64,000 nucleotides of DNA, taken from contig NZ_NIJM01000027.1 of assembly GCF_002836945.1 (NCBI RefSeq), positions 1 to 64,000 on the forward strand, read 5' to 3'. Below the pieces are notes generated by a model. The model was not told the DNA's origin. It did not search any database and saw nothing but the letters and a program-made list of their open reading frames with translations. Made by a program: the position numbers and the translations under genes. The stretch is from Shewanella chilikensis. Lineage in GTDB: Bacteria > Pseudomonadota > Gammaproteobacteria > Enterobacterales > Shewanellaceae. This document shows, in pieces, positions 11,122-21,700 of this stretch; within the stretch, counting starts at the first letter, position 1, and each line of letters begins with the position of its first letter.

Positions 11122-13761
11122 TTAACTCTTGGCTTTCTTTTTCTTGCTGTTTTCAGCAAACCACTTGCCATCACGATAATGAGCAACCCAACCGGTCGCC
11201 TTACCGTCAACTTCGCTGGCCACATACTGCTCTTTAGTCTTACGACTGAACTTCACCAGCGCCGGGTTGCCTTCGTCATCTTTCACCGGCGCATCAGCCA
11301 GGAACTGATATTTGGGCCACAGCAACTCGCGGTACTCCACCAACTCAGAGACCAATGGTGCACGGGTCTCTCGGGATCTGGGGAAAGTACTTGCAGCCAG
11401 GAAAATACCCGAAGCCCCATCACGCAACACGAAATGAGCGTCTGACTTGCTGCACTTGAGCTCAGGCAAAGGAATTGGATCTTCCTTAGGTGGCGCAACT
11501 TCACCATTCTTGAGCAGTTTACGGGTGTTCTTGCACTCGCTGTTGGTGCAGCCAAAGTACTTACCGAAACGGCCGTTCTTCAACTCCATATCACTACCGC
11601 AGCGGTCACACTCTATCACTGGGCCTTCGTAGCCTTTGAGTTTGAACTGCCCCTTCTCGACTTCATATCCAGAGCAGGCAGGGTTGTTACCACAAACATG
11701 CAGCTTACGGGTTTCATCCAACAGGTAGCTATCCATGGCAGTACCGCAGATGCCACAGCGATGCTTGGCCCTGAGCGCCTCGGTTTCAGCATCTTCGCTC
11801 TCGCTAATAGCTTCTTCACCCGGAGTCAGGTTCAACGTGGTCTTACAACGCTCTTTGGGGGGCAGCTCATAACCGGAACATCCCAGGAACACACCTGTAG
11901 TACCGGTACGGATCCCCATTTGGCGACCACAAGTAGGACAGGTTATGTCTGTCAGCACCATCTGGTTGGGGCGCATACCGCCCTCTTCCGGTGGCAGCTC
12001 AGCATGTTGCAACTGCTTGGTGAAGTCTTTGTAGAAGCCATCAAGCACCTGTTTCCAGTCGAGTTGCCCCTGAGCGACATTATCCAGGGTCTGTTCCATA
12101 CCGGCGGTAAAGTCATAGTTCATCAGGTTGGCAAAGTTTTCCACCAGACGTTCACTGACAATTTCACCCATCTTCTCGGCGTAGAAACGGCGGTTTTCCA
12201 CTTTCACATAACCACGATCCTGGATGGTGGAAATAATAGTGGCGTAAGTAGAGGGACGACCTATGCCGCGCTTTTCCAATTCTTTAACCAGAGAGGCTTC
12301 ACTGTAACGCGCCGGAGGCTTGGTAAAGTGCTGTTTAGGATCCAGTTGTTTCAGATCCAGTTTATCGCCCTTGGCCAGATATGGCAGAGTGACTTCTTCT
12401 TCATTCTTGCGTTTGACCGCAGATTGTACCCGGGTCCAACCATCAAATTTCAACGTACGGCCACTGGCCTTCAACTCAAACTCACCGGCCTTAACCGTGA
12501 GTCTGGTGGCATCATATTGAGCCGGAGTCATCTGACAGGCAACAAACTGGCGCCAGATAAGCTCATAGAGCCGCTGAGCGTCACGTTCCATGTCGGTCAA
12601 TGACGCAGCATGCACAGAGACATCTGAAGGGCGAATCGCTTCGTGAGCTTCTTGTGCGCCCTCTTTGCTGCCATAACGAATCGGTGCATCCGGCAGGTAC
12701 TTATCGCCGAACTCTTTGGCAATCATGGTTCTGACGTTATCCAGCGCTTCTTGGCTCAAATTGGTAGAGTCGGTACGCATATAAGTGATATGACCCGCCT
12801 CATAAAGACGTTGGGCCATCATCATGGTCTTCTTCACTCCAAAACCGAGACGGGTACTGGCGGCTTGCTGCAGTGTCGAGGTAATAAAGGGAGCGCTGGG
12901 CTTGCTTTGAGTAGCCTTGTCTTCGCGGCCAATTACCTCATAACTGGCCGATTGCAGCGCTGCCACCGCAGCCAGCGCCTGGGATTCATTGACCGGCTCA
13001 AATGCTTTGCCGTTTTGCTTAACCACTTGCATGGTCAGAGCATCATCGGTAGCAGTCGCCAATTGTGCATGCAGATCCCAGAACTCTTCCGGCACGAAGG
13101 CTTTGATTTCGGCTTCCCGCTCAACTACCAAACGCACGGCTACCGACTGAACCCGTCCAGCAGAAAGGCCTCTGGCGACCTTTTTCCACAGCAGTGGCGA
13201 AACCATAAAGCCCACGACTCGGTCGAGGAATCGCCGAGCCTGCTGAGCATTGACCATATTGTTGTCAAGATCACTGGGTTTGCTGAAAGCATCCTGAATG
13301 GCGCTCTTGGTGATCTCATTGAACACCACCCGCTTATAACGCGAATTGTCGCCGCCTATCACCTGCTGCAGGTGCCAGGCAATCGCTTCCCCTTCTCTAT
13401 CCAAATCCGTCGCGAGATAGATTTCATCGGCAGAATCGGCCAGCGCTTGCAGTTCTTTTACCACCTTCTCCTTACCAGGCAGAATTTGGTAGTTGGCTTT
13501 CCAGCCGTGCTCAGGATCAACCCCCATACGGGCAACCAGAGCCTTTTTCTCTTTCACCTTCTTGTACTTGGCCTTTTCTTCAGGTGACATCTTACGCACT
13601 TCAGCGGCGCTTTTGGCCTTGCCGTTGGCGTCGGCGGAGGAGGAAGTCGGCAAGTCACGTATGTGACCCACACTCGACTTAACGATGAATTCTTTACCAA
13701 GATATTTGTTGATAGTCTTGGCTTTAGCCGGCGATTCGACAATAACTAGCGATTTACCCAT
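11122..13761 (-). CDS. topA: DNA topoisomerase I
   Basis: An 879-residue type IA topoisomerase that relaxes negative supercoils by single-strand passage. The TOPRIM domain starts the protein ([20 protein letters not shown]) and includes the [13 protein letters not shown] acidic motif. The catalytic tyrosine lies in [12 protein letters not shown]. The C-terminal third has zinc-ribbon units with [18 protein letters not shown] and [21 protein letters not shown], as in E. coli TopA, plus a further basic domain. I took the ATG at 13761 because family members start [13 protein letters not shown]; the longer frame adds 22 unlikely residues. It is monocistronic and convergent with the gene to its left. 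Confidence 0.96.
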   Translation of the reverse strand: MGKSLVIVESPAKAKTINKYLGKEFIVKSSVGHIRDLPTSSSADANGKAKSAAEVRKMSPEEKAKYKKVKEKKALVARMGVDPEHGWKANYQILPGKEKVVKELQALADSADEIYLATDLDREGEAIAWHLQQVIGGDNSRYKRVVFNEITKSAIQDAFSKPSDLDNNMVNAQQARRFLDRVVGFMVSPLLWKKVARGLSAGRVQSVAVRLVVEREAEIKAFVPEEFWDLHAQLATATDDALTMQVVKQNGKAFEPVNESQALAAVAALQSASYEVIGREDKATQSKPSAPFITSTLQQAASTRLGFGVKKTMMMAQRLYEAGHITYMRTDSTNLSQEALDNVRTMIAKEFGDKYLPDAPIRYGSKEGAQEAHEAIRPSDVSVHAASLTDMERDAQRLYELIWRQFVACQMTPAQYDATRLTVKAGEFELKASGRTLKFDGWTRVQSAVKRKNEEEVTLPYLAKGDKLDLKQLDPKQHFTKPPARYSEASLVKELEKRGIGRPSTYATIISTIQDRGYVKVENRRFYAEKMGEIVSERLVENFANLMNYDFTAGMEQTLDNVAQGQLDWKQVLDGFYKDFTKQLQHAELPPEEGGMRPNQMVLTDITCPTCGRQMGIRTGTTGVFLGCSGYELPPKERCKTTLNLTPGEEAISESEDAETEALRAKHRCGICGTAMDSYLLDETRKLHVCGNNPACSGYEVEKGQFKLKGYEGPVIECDRCGSDMELKNGRFGKYFGCTNSECKNTRKLLKNGEVAPPKEDPIPLPELKCSKSDAHFVLRDGASGIFLAASTFPRSRETRAPLVSELVEYRELLWPKYQFLADAPVKDDEGNPALVKFSRKTKEQYVASEVDGKATGWVAHYRDGKWFAENSKKKKAKS

Positions 13762-14098
13762 AGTGTGATTTGCGCCAAACGATCTCAGAACGGTGAAAAT
13801 TGGCACCATATATAGAGGGTTGTCCACGGACTTTCAAGTTAATCCCTCTTTTATGTGTACCGGCGACTCAATTTTTAAGCAGGGTTAAAAAATTGTACAA
13901 AATAATATTGCGTAATTAAAAACTAATATTTCATTATTTCACGGCAAGCAAGTAATAGTTATGCATTTGTGATGAAAAAGCACTTTTTGCAGCCTTCCTG
14001 GTCGACTTGTGAAGCCTTGGGGCTCAAGTATACTGGAGCCAGTCCAAGGCCTGGATTGGGCCTCTATAACAACCTCAAATACCCCAAAAGGACAAGCA
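13762..14098. other. Divergent intergenic region topA/astB
   Basis: No gene was found. It is AT-rich from about 13860 to 13970 and should contain the promoters of both topA and astB. An imperfect inverted repeat occurs around 14015-14058 (CTTGGGGCTCAAG and nearby GGAGCCAGTCCAAGG). I could not identify a confident ArgR box. Confidence 0.4.
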
Positions 14099-15433
14099 AT
14101 GAAGCATTTTGAAGCGAATTTTGACGGATTGGTGGGCCCCACCCACAACTATGCAGGCCTGTCGTTCGGCAATGTCGCCTCCCTGAACAATGCCGCCCAG
14201 GTAGCCAACCCTAAGGCAGCGGCCAAACAGGGCTTGCAAAAGGCCAAGGCCCTGGCCGACATGGGGATGGTCCAGGGCATGCTGGCGCCGCAAGAACGCC
14301 CTGATCTACATACACTACGAAGGATAGGTTTTAACGGCACAGATAAAGAAGTCTTGCAAAAGGCGGCCGAGCAGGCACCAGCTGTGCTCAGAGCCTGTTG
14401 TAGTGCTTCCAGCATGTGGACCGCCAATGCCGCAACCGTATCCCCAAGCGCCGATACCCATGATGGCCGCGTTCACTTTACTCCGGCCAACCTGGTGGAT
14501 AAGTTGCATCGCTCAATTGAGCCGCAAACCACTGGTAACATTCTCAAGGCCATTTTCAGCGACAGTCGTTATTTTGTACACCACCAGCACCTGCCGGAAC
14601 ACAGTAGTTTTGGTGATGAAGGTGCTGCCAACCACACCCGCCTATGTCAGGAATATGGTCATGCCGGAGTCGAAGTCTTTGTTTACGGCCAGGAAGCTAC
14701 CAACCCTCAGGCCATAAAACCGAAGAAGTTTCCCGCCAGACAAACGCTGGAAGCCTCTCAGGCTATCGCCCGTTTACATCGTCTCGATGAAGACAACACT
14801 GTCTTTATTCAACAAAATCCTGAGGTGATAGATCAAGGCGTATTCCACAATGATGTGATCGCTGTCGGTAACCGCAATGTGCTTTTTCATCACGAGCAGG
14901 CCTTTGTCGATACCAAGGCCAAGCTGGCAGAGATCCGGGCCAAGCTGGAAGGTGATATCCATTTCATTGAAGTACCGACCGCCAAAGTCAGTATTCAGGA
15001 TGCGGTCAAATCCTACCTGTTCAACACTCAGTTATTGAGCATGAGTGACGGCAAAATGGTTATCATAGCGCCAACCGATTGTGCCGAGAATCCGGCGGTA
15101 AAAGCCTATCTGGATGAATTGCTGACTCTGGATACACCAATCCAGAAAGTTGAATATTTTGATGTTAAACAAAGCATGCAAAACGGTGGTGGCCCGGCTT
15201 GCCTTCGCCTGAGGGTCGCCATGAATGATGCCGAGTTGACAGCCATCAATCAGCATGTACTGCTCAACGATAACCTGTTTACTCGCCTCAACGCCTGGGT
15301 GGACAAACACTACCGCGATCGCTTGTTACCCGCAGACTTGGCCGACCCACAACTAATAGTCGAGTCCCGTACCGCGCTGGATGAACTGACTCAGATAATG
15401 AAACTCGGCAGCGTCTATCAGTTCCAGCGATAG
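14099..15433 (+). CDS. astB: N-succinylarginine dihydrolase
   Basis: A 444-residue enzyme of the arginine succinyltransferase pathway. It hydrolyses N2-succinylarginine to succinylornithine, two ammonia and CO2. Family features are seen at the N-terminus ([22 protein letters not shown]), in the [13 protein letters not shown] segment, and in the [12 protein letters not shown] segment with the catalytic-region Cys near the C-terminus. The start at 14099 is preceded by AAAAGGA and matches the family; the longer frame adds 30 spurious residues. No other ast gene is adjacent, unlike the enteric astCADBE operon. A strong terminator follows. Confidence 0.95.
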   Translation: MKHFEANFDGLVGPTHNYAGLSFGNVASLNNAAQVANPKAAAKQGLQKAKALADMGMVQGMLAPQERPDLHTLRRIGFNGTDKEVLQKAAEQAPAVLRACCSASSMWTANAATVSPSADTHDGRVHFTPANLVDKLHRSIEPQTTGNILKAIFSDSRYFVHHQHLPEHSSFGDEGAANHTRLCQEYGHAGVEVFVYGQEATNPQAIKPKKFPARQTLEASQAIARLHRLDEDNTVFIQQNPEVIDQGVFHNDVIAVGNRNVLFHHEQAFVDTKAKLAEIRAKLEGDIHFIEVPTAKVSIQDAVKSYLFNTQLLSMSDGKMVIIAPTDCAENPAVKAYLDELLTLDTPIQKVEYFDVKQSMQNGGGPACLRLRVAMNDAELTAINQHVLLNDNLFTRLNAWVDKHYRDRLLPADLADPQLIVESRTALDELTQIMKLGSVYQFQR

Positions 15434-15475
15434 TCTTTAACTCAGCTCTTACATTGCAACTCACATCTAGACCCA

Positions 15476-15506
15476 ATTGGCCTCATGAACTGAGGCCAAT
15501 TTTTTT
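15476..15506 (+). terminator. Rho-independent terminator of astB
   Basis: ATTGGCCTCA (15476-15485) pairs with TGAGGCCAAT (15491-15500), followed by a T-run to 15506. The defence island begins somewhere just beyond it. Confidence 0.88.
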
Positions 15507-15663
15507 ATGGGTTCTGGAACGATTGCGAAACTCTTGTCGCATCCACTTTATGCCAGTCAGGTCTTGATGTCTTCCGCTGTCGACAATTTTAGCGTACTCA
15601 AACGTCATTACATAGCCACAGCTACTCTTTGCTATCTTCCGTCATGGCAGCTCTCTTCGCTCC

Positions 15664-16536
15664 CTAGTTAACCGTTTCCCCGTCGCTGACTGCCATTAGC
15701 GATCCCTCTAAGTTCAATCCCTTCCAAAAGTCGTGCTGGAGTTGCGCGATTCTCTCATAACTAACTGCTTCCTGACTTTTATACAGAGCACCAATAAACC
15801 GATCCATATCTGCAACCAATGTGTTTATCCGGCTGATAGTGTTTGGGTTGGTCTTAGATACAGACAACATTATCCTCAAATCGTATCCAAGGAGGAATGT
15901 TCCCTGCCTTTCCATATCATACTCCAGCTCTTCTGCTGGGATAAAAGACTCCCATAATCGGTCTTCTTGAACATGTTGATATTGATGCATGATAGTTAAA
16001 AAATCAGCTGCATCTTTATTTGTCTCTATTCCACGATCAAGCCACGCAATGAGCTTTAGTAGGGCCAGACCAGCCAAAGATGCAACTTTAATCAGATGCC
16101 CCTGACCAATGTCTACTATTAACGCAGCGTCATAAGCCTCTTGGAACCCTGCCACAGACATTGTCACCGCATGTTCAGGTGGCCATTGAATTTCACCAGC
16201 GCTATCCGCAATATCACCAAAAGGAATAATATCAATCGGCATACCACTGTGGGGATCCTGAAGTCGATGAATGTAGTTTTCTATTAAACCCACATCCTTC
16301 AAAGCCTGTTTTACCATGCAAAATGCTTCCCAATCTTGAACTAGAATACCAGTATCAATATCTCGGGTTTGACGACCGGGATCCCGGCCAAACACATGGT
16401 AAAGAACAATGTCTCGCGCGGTGGCACCAGCAATAAAAAACTGTACACCAGTTTTTTCTGTCGTCCTGGCGATTAACGCTAATAGAGGCTCAAAACCTGG
16501 CTTCAGGGGGTGTTTTAAGGTGTAGATATTGCTCAT
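15664..16536 (-). CDS. AbiEii-like nucleotidyltransferase (candidate toxin)
   Basis: A 290-residue protein with DNA polymerase beta-fold nucleotidyltransferase motifs. These are GATARDIVL (about 37-45), RQTRDIDTGILV (about 56-67, giving the paired Asp residues), and a later acidic position in MPIDIIPFGD. They match the AbiEii group, toxins of type IV toxin-antitoxin systems that transfer nucleotides to RNA targets. The start overlaps the end of the upstream regulator gene by 47 bases, so translation is probably coupled, with antitoxin first and toxin second as in abiEi-abiEii. Nothing looks broken. Substrate and toxicity cannot be read from sequence, and other NTases of this fold exist. Confidence 0.72.
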   Translation of the reverse strand: MSNIYTLKHPLKPGFEPLLALIARTTEKTGVQFFIAGATARDIVLYHVFGRDPGRQTRDIDTGILVQDWEAFCMVKQALKDVGLIENYIHRLQDPHSGMPIDIIPFGDIADSAGEIQWPPEHAVTMSVAGFQEAYDAALIVDIGQGHLIKVASLAGLALLKLIAWLDRGIETNKDAADFLTIMHQYQHVQEDRLWESFIPAEELEYDMERQGTFLLGYDLRIMLSVSKTNPNTISRINTLVADMDRFIGALYKSQEAVSYERIAQLQHDFWKGLNLEGSLMAVSDGETVN

Positions 16537-17506
16537 TGATTATCTTCGCGACCTCGTGATTTCGACTATCGTTACTTGCAAGCAATTCTGCAACAGCCAG
16601 TAAGGCCCTTAAGTTGTTATTAATTGATAAGTCCTTTCCCCAAAAAGCAGGTACCAACCAGAGCCTACCCGTTTGATCAGGCTTTGCCTTCAACGAAGCT
16701 ATCTTTTTTTGTAATGGTTCAAAAGTGTAAAGTAAAAAATCATAAGGTTGCAGATAATGTGTCAGTTCATCGGCAGCGACTTCACCTCCCCATACATCAT
16801 CTGGCGCCACAGGAAGAAGCCTCCAGTCATGGGGAGCATTCAGCTTTATACCACCCAGCTTTGGTCTCAGTACTGTGCGGTAGTGTTCAATCCAAAGATG
16901 GTAAAGAGCTTCTTTGTCCAGAATACGCCGGGGATTGCCCAAGCTGACAAGCTTCTCAGAAGACAAATATTGAAATCCCTTGCTAACCATACCTAATGAA
17001 ATATTTGCCATATCGGCAATAGTACGAAACGGTAGGTGTAAAACCTCATCCTGTACCAATAAGGCAAACAACAGCTTCATAAAACCCAGTCCAGGCTTTC
17101 CCTGATGCTTACTGGAACTGACCTGGCTATTTCTCCCCTCAACCCACAAATTTAAACCATTACAGTTCACTCTGGCATTACCAGCTTCATCAATGAAATT
17201 AATAGCGTTGCTGGAACAAAAGTCAGCGAGAAAAGAAGACAACCGGTTGCAAACCAACAAGGTATCGGGCCGAGCTGAATCGAGCAGCGGTATTAGGCTT
17301 TCTTTGCGATGGATACGCTTTATCTCGACATCAAACTGGTAACGTTTACCATGTGTTATCAAGGTTATTTCAGCGTCAGTGTAAGGCTGGTCATCTGGCT
17401 TTTGGTCAAATATAAACTCACCTTGGATATGCGGTGGCAAGTTGTCCATAGCAAGCATTAGCAAGGTAGCTTCCTTGTTCACAAGAGACCCCAGTTCATG
17501 AATCAT
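16490..17506 (-). CDS. AbiEi-like winged-helix regulator (candidate antitoxin)
   Basis: A 338-residue protein, from the ATG at 17506. The N-terminal part (to about 110) is an alpha/beta region. A winged-helix DNA-binding segment lies in the middle (about 160-210, LPFRTIADMANISLGMVSKG). The remainder is helical and basic. The arrangement before a nucleotidyltransferase resembles AbiEi antitoxins, which repress their own operon. An alternative TTG start two codons upstream is less likely. The start codon lies inside the palindrome described at 17494-17510, and a good promoter ends seven bases upstream, so the mRNA may have no leader. It is longer than typical AbiEi, so the family assignment is moderate. 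Confidence 0.65.
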   Translation of the reverse strand: MIHELGSLVNKEATLLMLAMDNLPPHIQGEFIFDQKPDDQPYTDAEITLITHGKRYQFDVEIKRIHRKESLIPLLDSARPDTLLVCNRLSSFLADFCSSNAINFIDEAGNARVNCNGLNLWVEGRNSQVSSSKHQGKPGLGFMKLLFALLVQDEVLHLPFRTIADMANISLGMVSKGFQYLSSEKLVSLGNPRRILDKEALYHLWIEHYRTVLRPKLGGIKLNAPHDWRLLPVAPDDVWGGEVAADELTHYLQPYDFLLYTFEPLQKKIASLKAKPDQTGRLWLVPAFWGKDLSINNNLRALLAVAELLASNDSRNHEVAKIINEQYLHLKTPPEARF

Positions 17507-17527
17507 GAACAAATCATAGTCATGAAC
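17494..17527. promoter_or_regulatory. Candidate operator of the AbiE-like pair
   Basis: A perfect 7-bp inverted repeat, GTTCATG AAT CATGAAC (17494-17510), is followed by a third copy of CATGAACAA at 17521-17529. The two direct copies are 17 bases apart. The repeats cover the start codon and the promoter spacer of the regulator gene, where a self-repressing antitoxin would bind. Confidence 0.55.
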
Positions 17528-17541
17528 AAGCAGATCTGCAA
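17513..17541 (-). promoter_or_regulatory. Sigma-70 promoter for the AbiE-like pair
   Basis: On the minus strand, TTGCAG (17541-17536) and TATGAT (17518-17513) are separated by exactly 17 bases. Transcription would start close to the ATG at 17506, giving a leaderless or nearly leaderless mRNA. Confidence 0.6.
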
Positions 17542-17611
17542 GAGAATTGGTGAAACTTCAATACATTCTTCTTCGAAAGTACTCCGAGCTCTAAAGGCCA
17601 CTATTCGTAAT

Positions 17612-18760
17612 TTAATTCGTCCCTTCACTTTGCAAATGGAACTGAAATGCAGATCTTCTGGCATCTTGCATATTGATGACATAGAAGTTTCGAGGAAAAT
17701 ACTCAGTTGATGTCTCGCTAAAGGTATTTAATCCGTACAGTGAGATTTTTTTTCCTGTTATTTTCGTTGGCACAGGGATGATGCTGGTAGGTACACGAAA
17801 GACCTTAACAACTGAACTATCGGGTAGCAGGATCTTCAGCGTAAGAAGATGATCGTCGCTTTCCACTTTAAGTAATTTCCCGCTGATATCGATTCCGCCA
17901 TGCTGGTGATCAGAAAGAGACGGTTGCATCTGCTTGCGTAGTTTTTCTGTCCAAGCCTGGCATGAGCAACGACAGGAACAATGAGAACAGTACGAGCCAG
18001 GACAGGCTAGCTCACATACTGAAAGTGGGATATTCCGTGGCAAAAGTCGATTAATATTTTTGATAATCGTAGTAACCCGTTCAATCAGGTCTGTATTCAG
18101 TGTCCCTTCCCAGCTATCACTGCTCCCCGTCAGAACTAAACCAATATCCATATCAGGTGCCTGCTCTTTTACCATTATTCCATAGGCCGCAACCTGCAAC
18201 AGGCTGGCTTCTTTCGGCTGGTTTTGTTCGTCTGTTACCTTTCCGGTTTTCAAATCAACTATGTTTAACCGACCGGGTCGCTCCTGATATATGAGGTCGG
18301 CCCGCCCATGCATGTCGAAATCACTGCTGGTCAGCATAACCTCCCGGCCAATGGGTAATGTTTTTTTGTATGCAGGAAGCCCTTTTACAAAAACAGGCGG
18401 CAGAAGCGATCTAACGTAGCGTATCTGGGTAACAAGCATTTGGCGCGACACCAGCCCGGCAATGCCGTGACGATCATAGATCCAGTTTGCTACTGACCCG
18501 GCGCGTCGATTGGCTGTCAGCGCGATCGTAAAATCATTTTCCAGTTGCCTGAGGGTATAATTCCCGAAAGCGGCCTCCCTGTGGATGACTGAATTGACGC
18601 GTTGATGTATTACCTGGCCCAGAATCACTCCCGGATGCAGCGGTAAACGAGTGTAAGAATGAGCTTCACTTTCCAGCAGGTATTTCGCCGGGCAAACGGC
18701 GAAACACCCTAACAGGGAAGGAAGCACCGGACGAGTACGCGATAGCGTCATTTCATTCAT
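17612..18760 (-). CDS. Cas4/RecB-like PD-(D/E)XK nuclease with Cys cluster
   Basis: A 382-residue protein with all core motifs of the RecB/Cas4 nuclease family. These are a His in LGQVIHQRV (about 45), an Asp in HGRADLIY (about 152), the D-x-K in IVDLKTGK (about 168-170), and Q-x3-Y in LQVAAYG (about 187). Cysteines sit at CFAVCPAKY (about 19-23) and in the cluster CELACPGSYCSHCSC, the pattern of a [4Fe-4S] cluster in Cas4 and AddB. A C-terminal extension of about 100 residues may be an OB-like fold. Its ATG is 7 bases after the druE stop, with AGGAG inside the end of druE, so the two are translationally coupled. It probably processes DNA ends together with the helicase; that role is inference. 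Confidence 0.82.
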   Translation of the reverse strand: MNEMTLSRTRPVLPSLLGCFAVCPAKYLLESEAHSYTRLPLHPGVILGQVIHQRVNSVIHREAAFGNYTLRQLENDFTIALTANRRAGSVANWIYDRHGIAGLVSRQMLVTQIRYVRSLLPPVFVKGLPAYKKTLPIGREVMLTSSDFDMHGRADLIYQERPGRLNIVDLKTGKVTDEQNQPKEASLLQVAAYGIMVKEQAPDMDIGLVLTGSSDSWEGTLNTDLIERVTTIIKNINRLLPRNIPLSVCELACPGSYCSHCSCRCSCQAWTEKLRKQMQPSLSDHQHGGIDISGKLLKVESDDHLLTLKILLPDSSVVKVFRVPTSIIPVPTKITGKKISLYGLNTFSETSTEYFPRNFYVINMQDARRSAFQFHLQSEGTN

Positions 18761-18767
18761 TGCATTA

Positions 18768-21700
18768 TCACTCCTGAGATGAGGACGCCAGAGTTCGTAA
18801 TTTCGCCATTTCTGTCCCCATGCGGCGGGACAATGCAAAAGTATTCGTCGCGTCTACGTCCACCTCGTATGAAAATGCCTCAAGTTCGGGGTTTGCTGCA
18901 AATGCAGCATCGGGATCCCAGAATGGATGTAGTACGGCAGCCCAGCGCCCTGTCCCGGTGCGGATCACTGGTATATTCCCCCTCACTTTTACGTCACTGT
19001 CGCTGTATAGCGAAGCGGCCTCTTTGGCTAATCGTAGGGCATTTTCCGGCCAGTCAGACACGCCCGAAGATGTAAAATCACCGTTCAGCCCGGCGTTATA
19101 GGTTTGATCTAGAAGAAGTTGAATAACATCCAGTCCCAGACGCCAGTCCAGCAATCCGTGATACGGCTGGTTTCCGTATCGGTGCAGGCAGTGATAACAC
19201 CCCTGAAAGCATCGTTCGCGATGATCGGGTTGCAGGAACTCAGCCAGTGGGTAGGCCGTTTTGTTATTTAAAATATTCTTCATGACCTCAAGGATAATGA
19301 GAGAACCTGATTCACCCTTCTGCTGTAGCCGTTCACATAACCCTGAACCATTAACCAGACGATCGGCCATTTGCAGAACCGGTACCGACCTACCGTTTTT
19401 CAGCATTTGAACGCGGGGTTCTAGAATTTCGATTTCTTCAGGATCAATATCCAGTAGCTCTTTTGATGCGTAGTTAACAATGATAAAAGACGCAGAGAGC
19501 GCAGCAGCTCTGAATGCCGGAGTTAGAGTGGAATATTGTAGTCGGAGGCCAGGCGGGGTTTGGGCAACCATCAGCGCAAGTAGATCAGTCACTTTAGGCG
19601 CGGCAAGATAAAATGTGTTTCGGGTTTCTCCCCGATCGGTAAAGCGGTTTTTAACTAGCAGGTCGGCCTCAATAATTTGACTATCCATCCAAACTTGATT
19701 CGCCCAAAGCGGTTGGTAAGTCCCTTGTTTTCTGAACGGGACCGATAGGCTCCCCTGTATTGCGCTGAAACCACGCCATGTTTTATCGGTGTAAATTCCC
19801 CGATTTAGGCGGTGAAGACATGCCTGCGGCTGAAGCTGTATCGCCACATTAACGTCAGGCTCTGGCATTGCAGAAAAAGTGTAGGCTTCTGCAATTGATA
19901 CACGGCTGGCCGTAGTCAAAATCTGATCAAAATCCTCTTTGGCCGATTTGGGCTCCAGCGTGGTTATAAACCCATAAGGAACATAGCATTGATAGCGTTC
20001 CGCTTCATCCATAACGGCACCGCAGATAGTACATTCAGTAGCTTGCGCGTTTGCAGGAGCCCAGATGTTGCACACCGGACAGGCGGTCATTGTTCTGAGT
20101 TCACCCGGTTCGCAGGCATTTGAATAAAATGAGCGTGGACTTTTTCTGCTCTGTTTAAGCATTCCACTATAACCTGCCGTAAAGTAGCGTCGCTTGTCCT
20201 GAACCAGAATTTTTCCGGGGGCAAATTCCTGTATCGCAATATCCAGATCGCGATCCATACTGGCAAATTCGATTTCTTTTTCGCCTGTGCTGACAGGCCT
20301 TGTCAGCAAAAGGCGTGATCGAGTCGGCATGCCATACATTGGGAATTTTCCGTGTTCCGCCAGCGCTTCTGCTAGCCCTTTCGCCTCCATCGCACTGTCA
20401 TTCAGTGCGGCGTTAATATCCTGAATCAGTTGCTCCGGCGTCAAAGGCTGAATAATTCTCTGGAACAAATGGTGGTCTTGCTGCGTGCAAGTCCGGGCAA
20501 ATTCATCGCGCGCCGGGATGGTTGCTTCGATGGCCTGTCGGATTTTTGGCAGCCAGTCCGTTTGGTTTTCTTTCAGCCAGTGCACCGGGAAAAACTCACC
20601 ATGGTTATCAGGGGCGTACGCGTAGTCGTCAACCGGCCATGGCTGCGCTGCTTTTTCCGTTTGCAGCCTTAACCATTTGAATGCCGACACCAGCCAGATT
20701 TTTCGTACCAGTCTCTGGCAGATCATTTCCAGCTTTGTGGTCAGAAACGGTGGCGGAGGGAGATCGCCGGTAATTTTTTCCGGATGGCGGAAGTAAAACA
20801 GATCGTGACTCTTGCTGCGACATGCGGTTAACACGAATGAAAACGCCTGCCCACGTCGTCCGGCACGTCCGACACGCTGTTGATAATTAAAGCGCTGTGG
20901 TGGCATGTTGGCCTGAAAGACTGCGCGTAAATCACCGATATCCACACCTACTTCCATGGTAGTGGTTACGGAAAGCACATCGACTACGCGAGCGGCCCGG
21001 TCAAGGTCTCGATCGGGGGGAAAATCTTTCATTCCTTCCGGTAAAATATCATCGTCGTCGGCAATCAGAATACCTTTAAACCGGCGCAGCCTTGCCGCCG
21101 GGTTTTCGGTCATTCCTGTCAGTTCCTCGGAGCGCATCCGGTGAATACCAGAAGAATGTGAGAGGCGTTTGCCGAGATAGTGTTGCATCTGGAGCGTTTT
21201 TGCCTCGCTGCATGGCGTTTCTGGTAAAGGAGAGTAGCAGCGAGTACAGATTCCCGCGCCGGTGTGCATATGTATACGCCCACAACGAGAGCATCGCCAG
21301 ACGCGATCGGTAGGCTCTGCCAGCCGAAAGTGCATTTTACCAATATCAATAATGCCGCCCTGATGGCCCGCCAGATCCATTCGCCGGAGAAAACTATCCA
21401 TTAAAGATAAAGGCTCGCCTCCCGAGCGCTGGCATATTGCTTGCGTAAAGCGGTACAGGCGGTTTCTGTGATTGATTTCGCGCGCTTCACTCCAGGGTGT
21501 TTCCTTTGTTGTGTATTGTGAAGGGGTAACCCGGTATGCGTCCGCCAACACACGAAACATTGCGTCATAAATCGCGAGCTGTTCCCGTGAGTCGTTTCCG
21601 GTAATTGGGAGGCAGGAATAACCCCAACCGGACTCTTCCAGCGCGAAGTAGGTTTTACTAAATACGCTTTCTCCCACCAGCCGTTTCAGATCGCGTGAAA

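Noticed and set aside
11698-12603. 301-codon plus-strand frame inside topA
   Set aside because: It is the antisense shadow of a strongly conserved gene and shows no family motif. The same applies to long antisense frames in cysB (8818-9882), guaA (33804-34865) and der (38101-39405).
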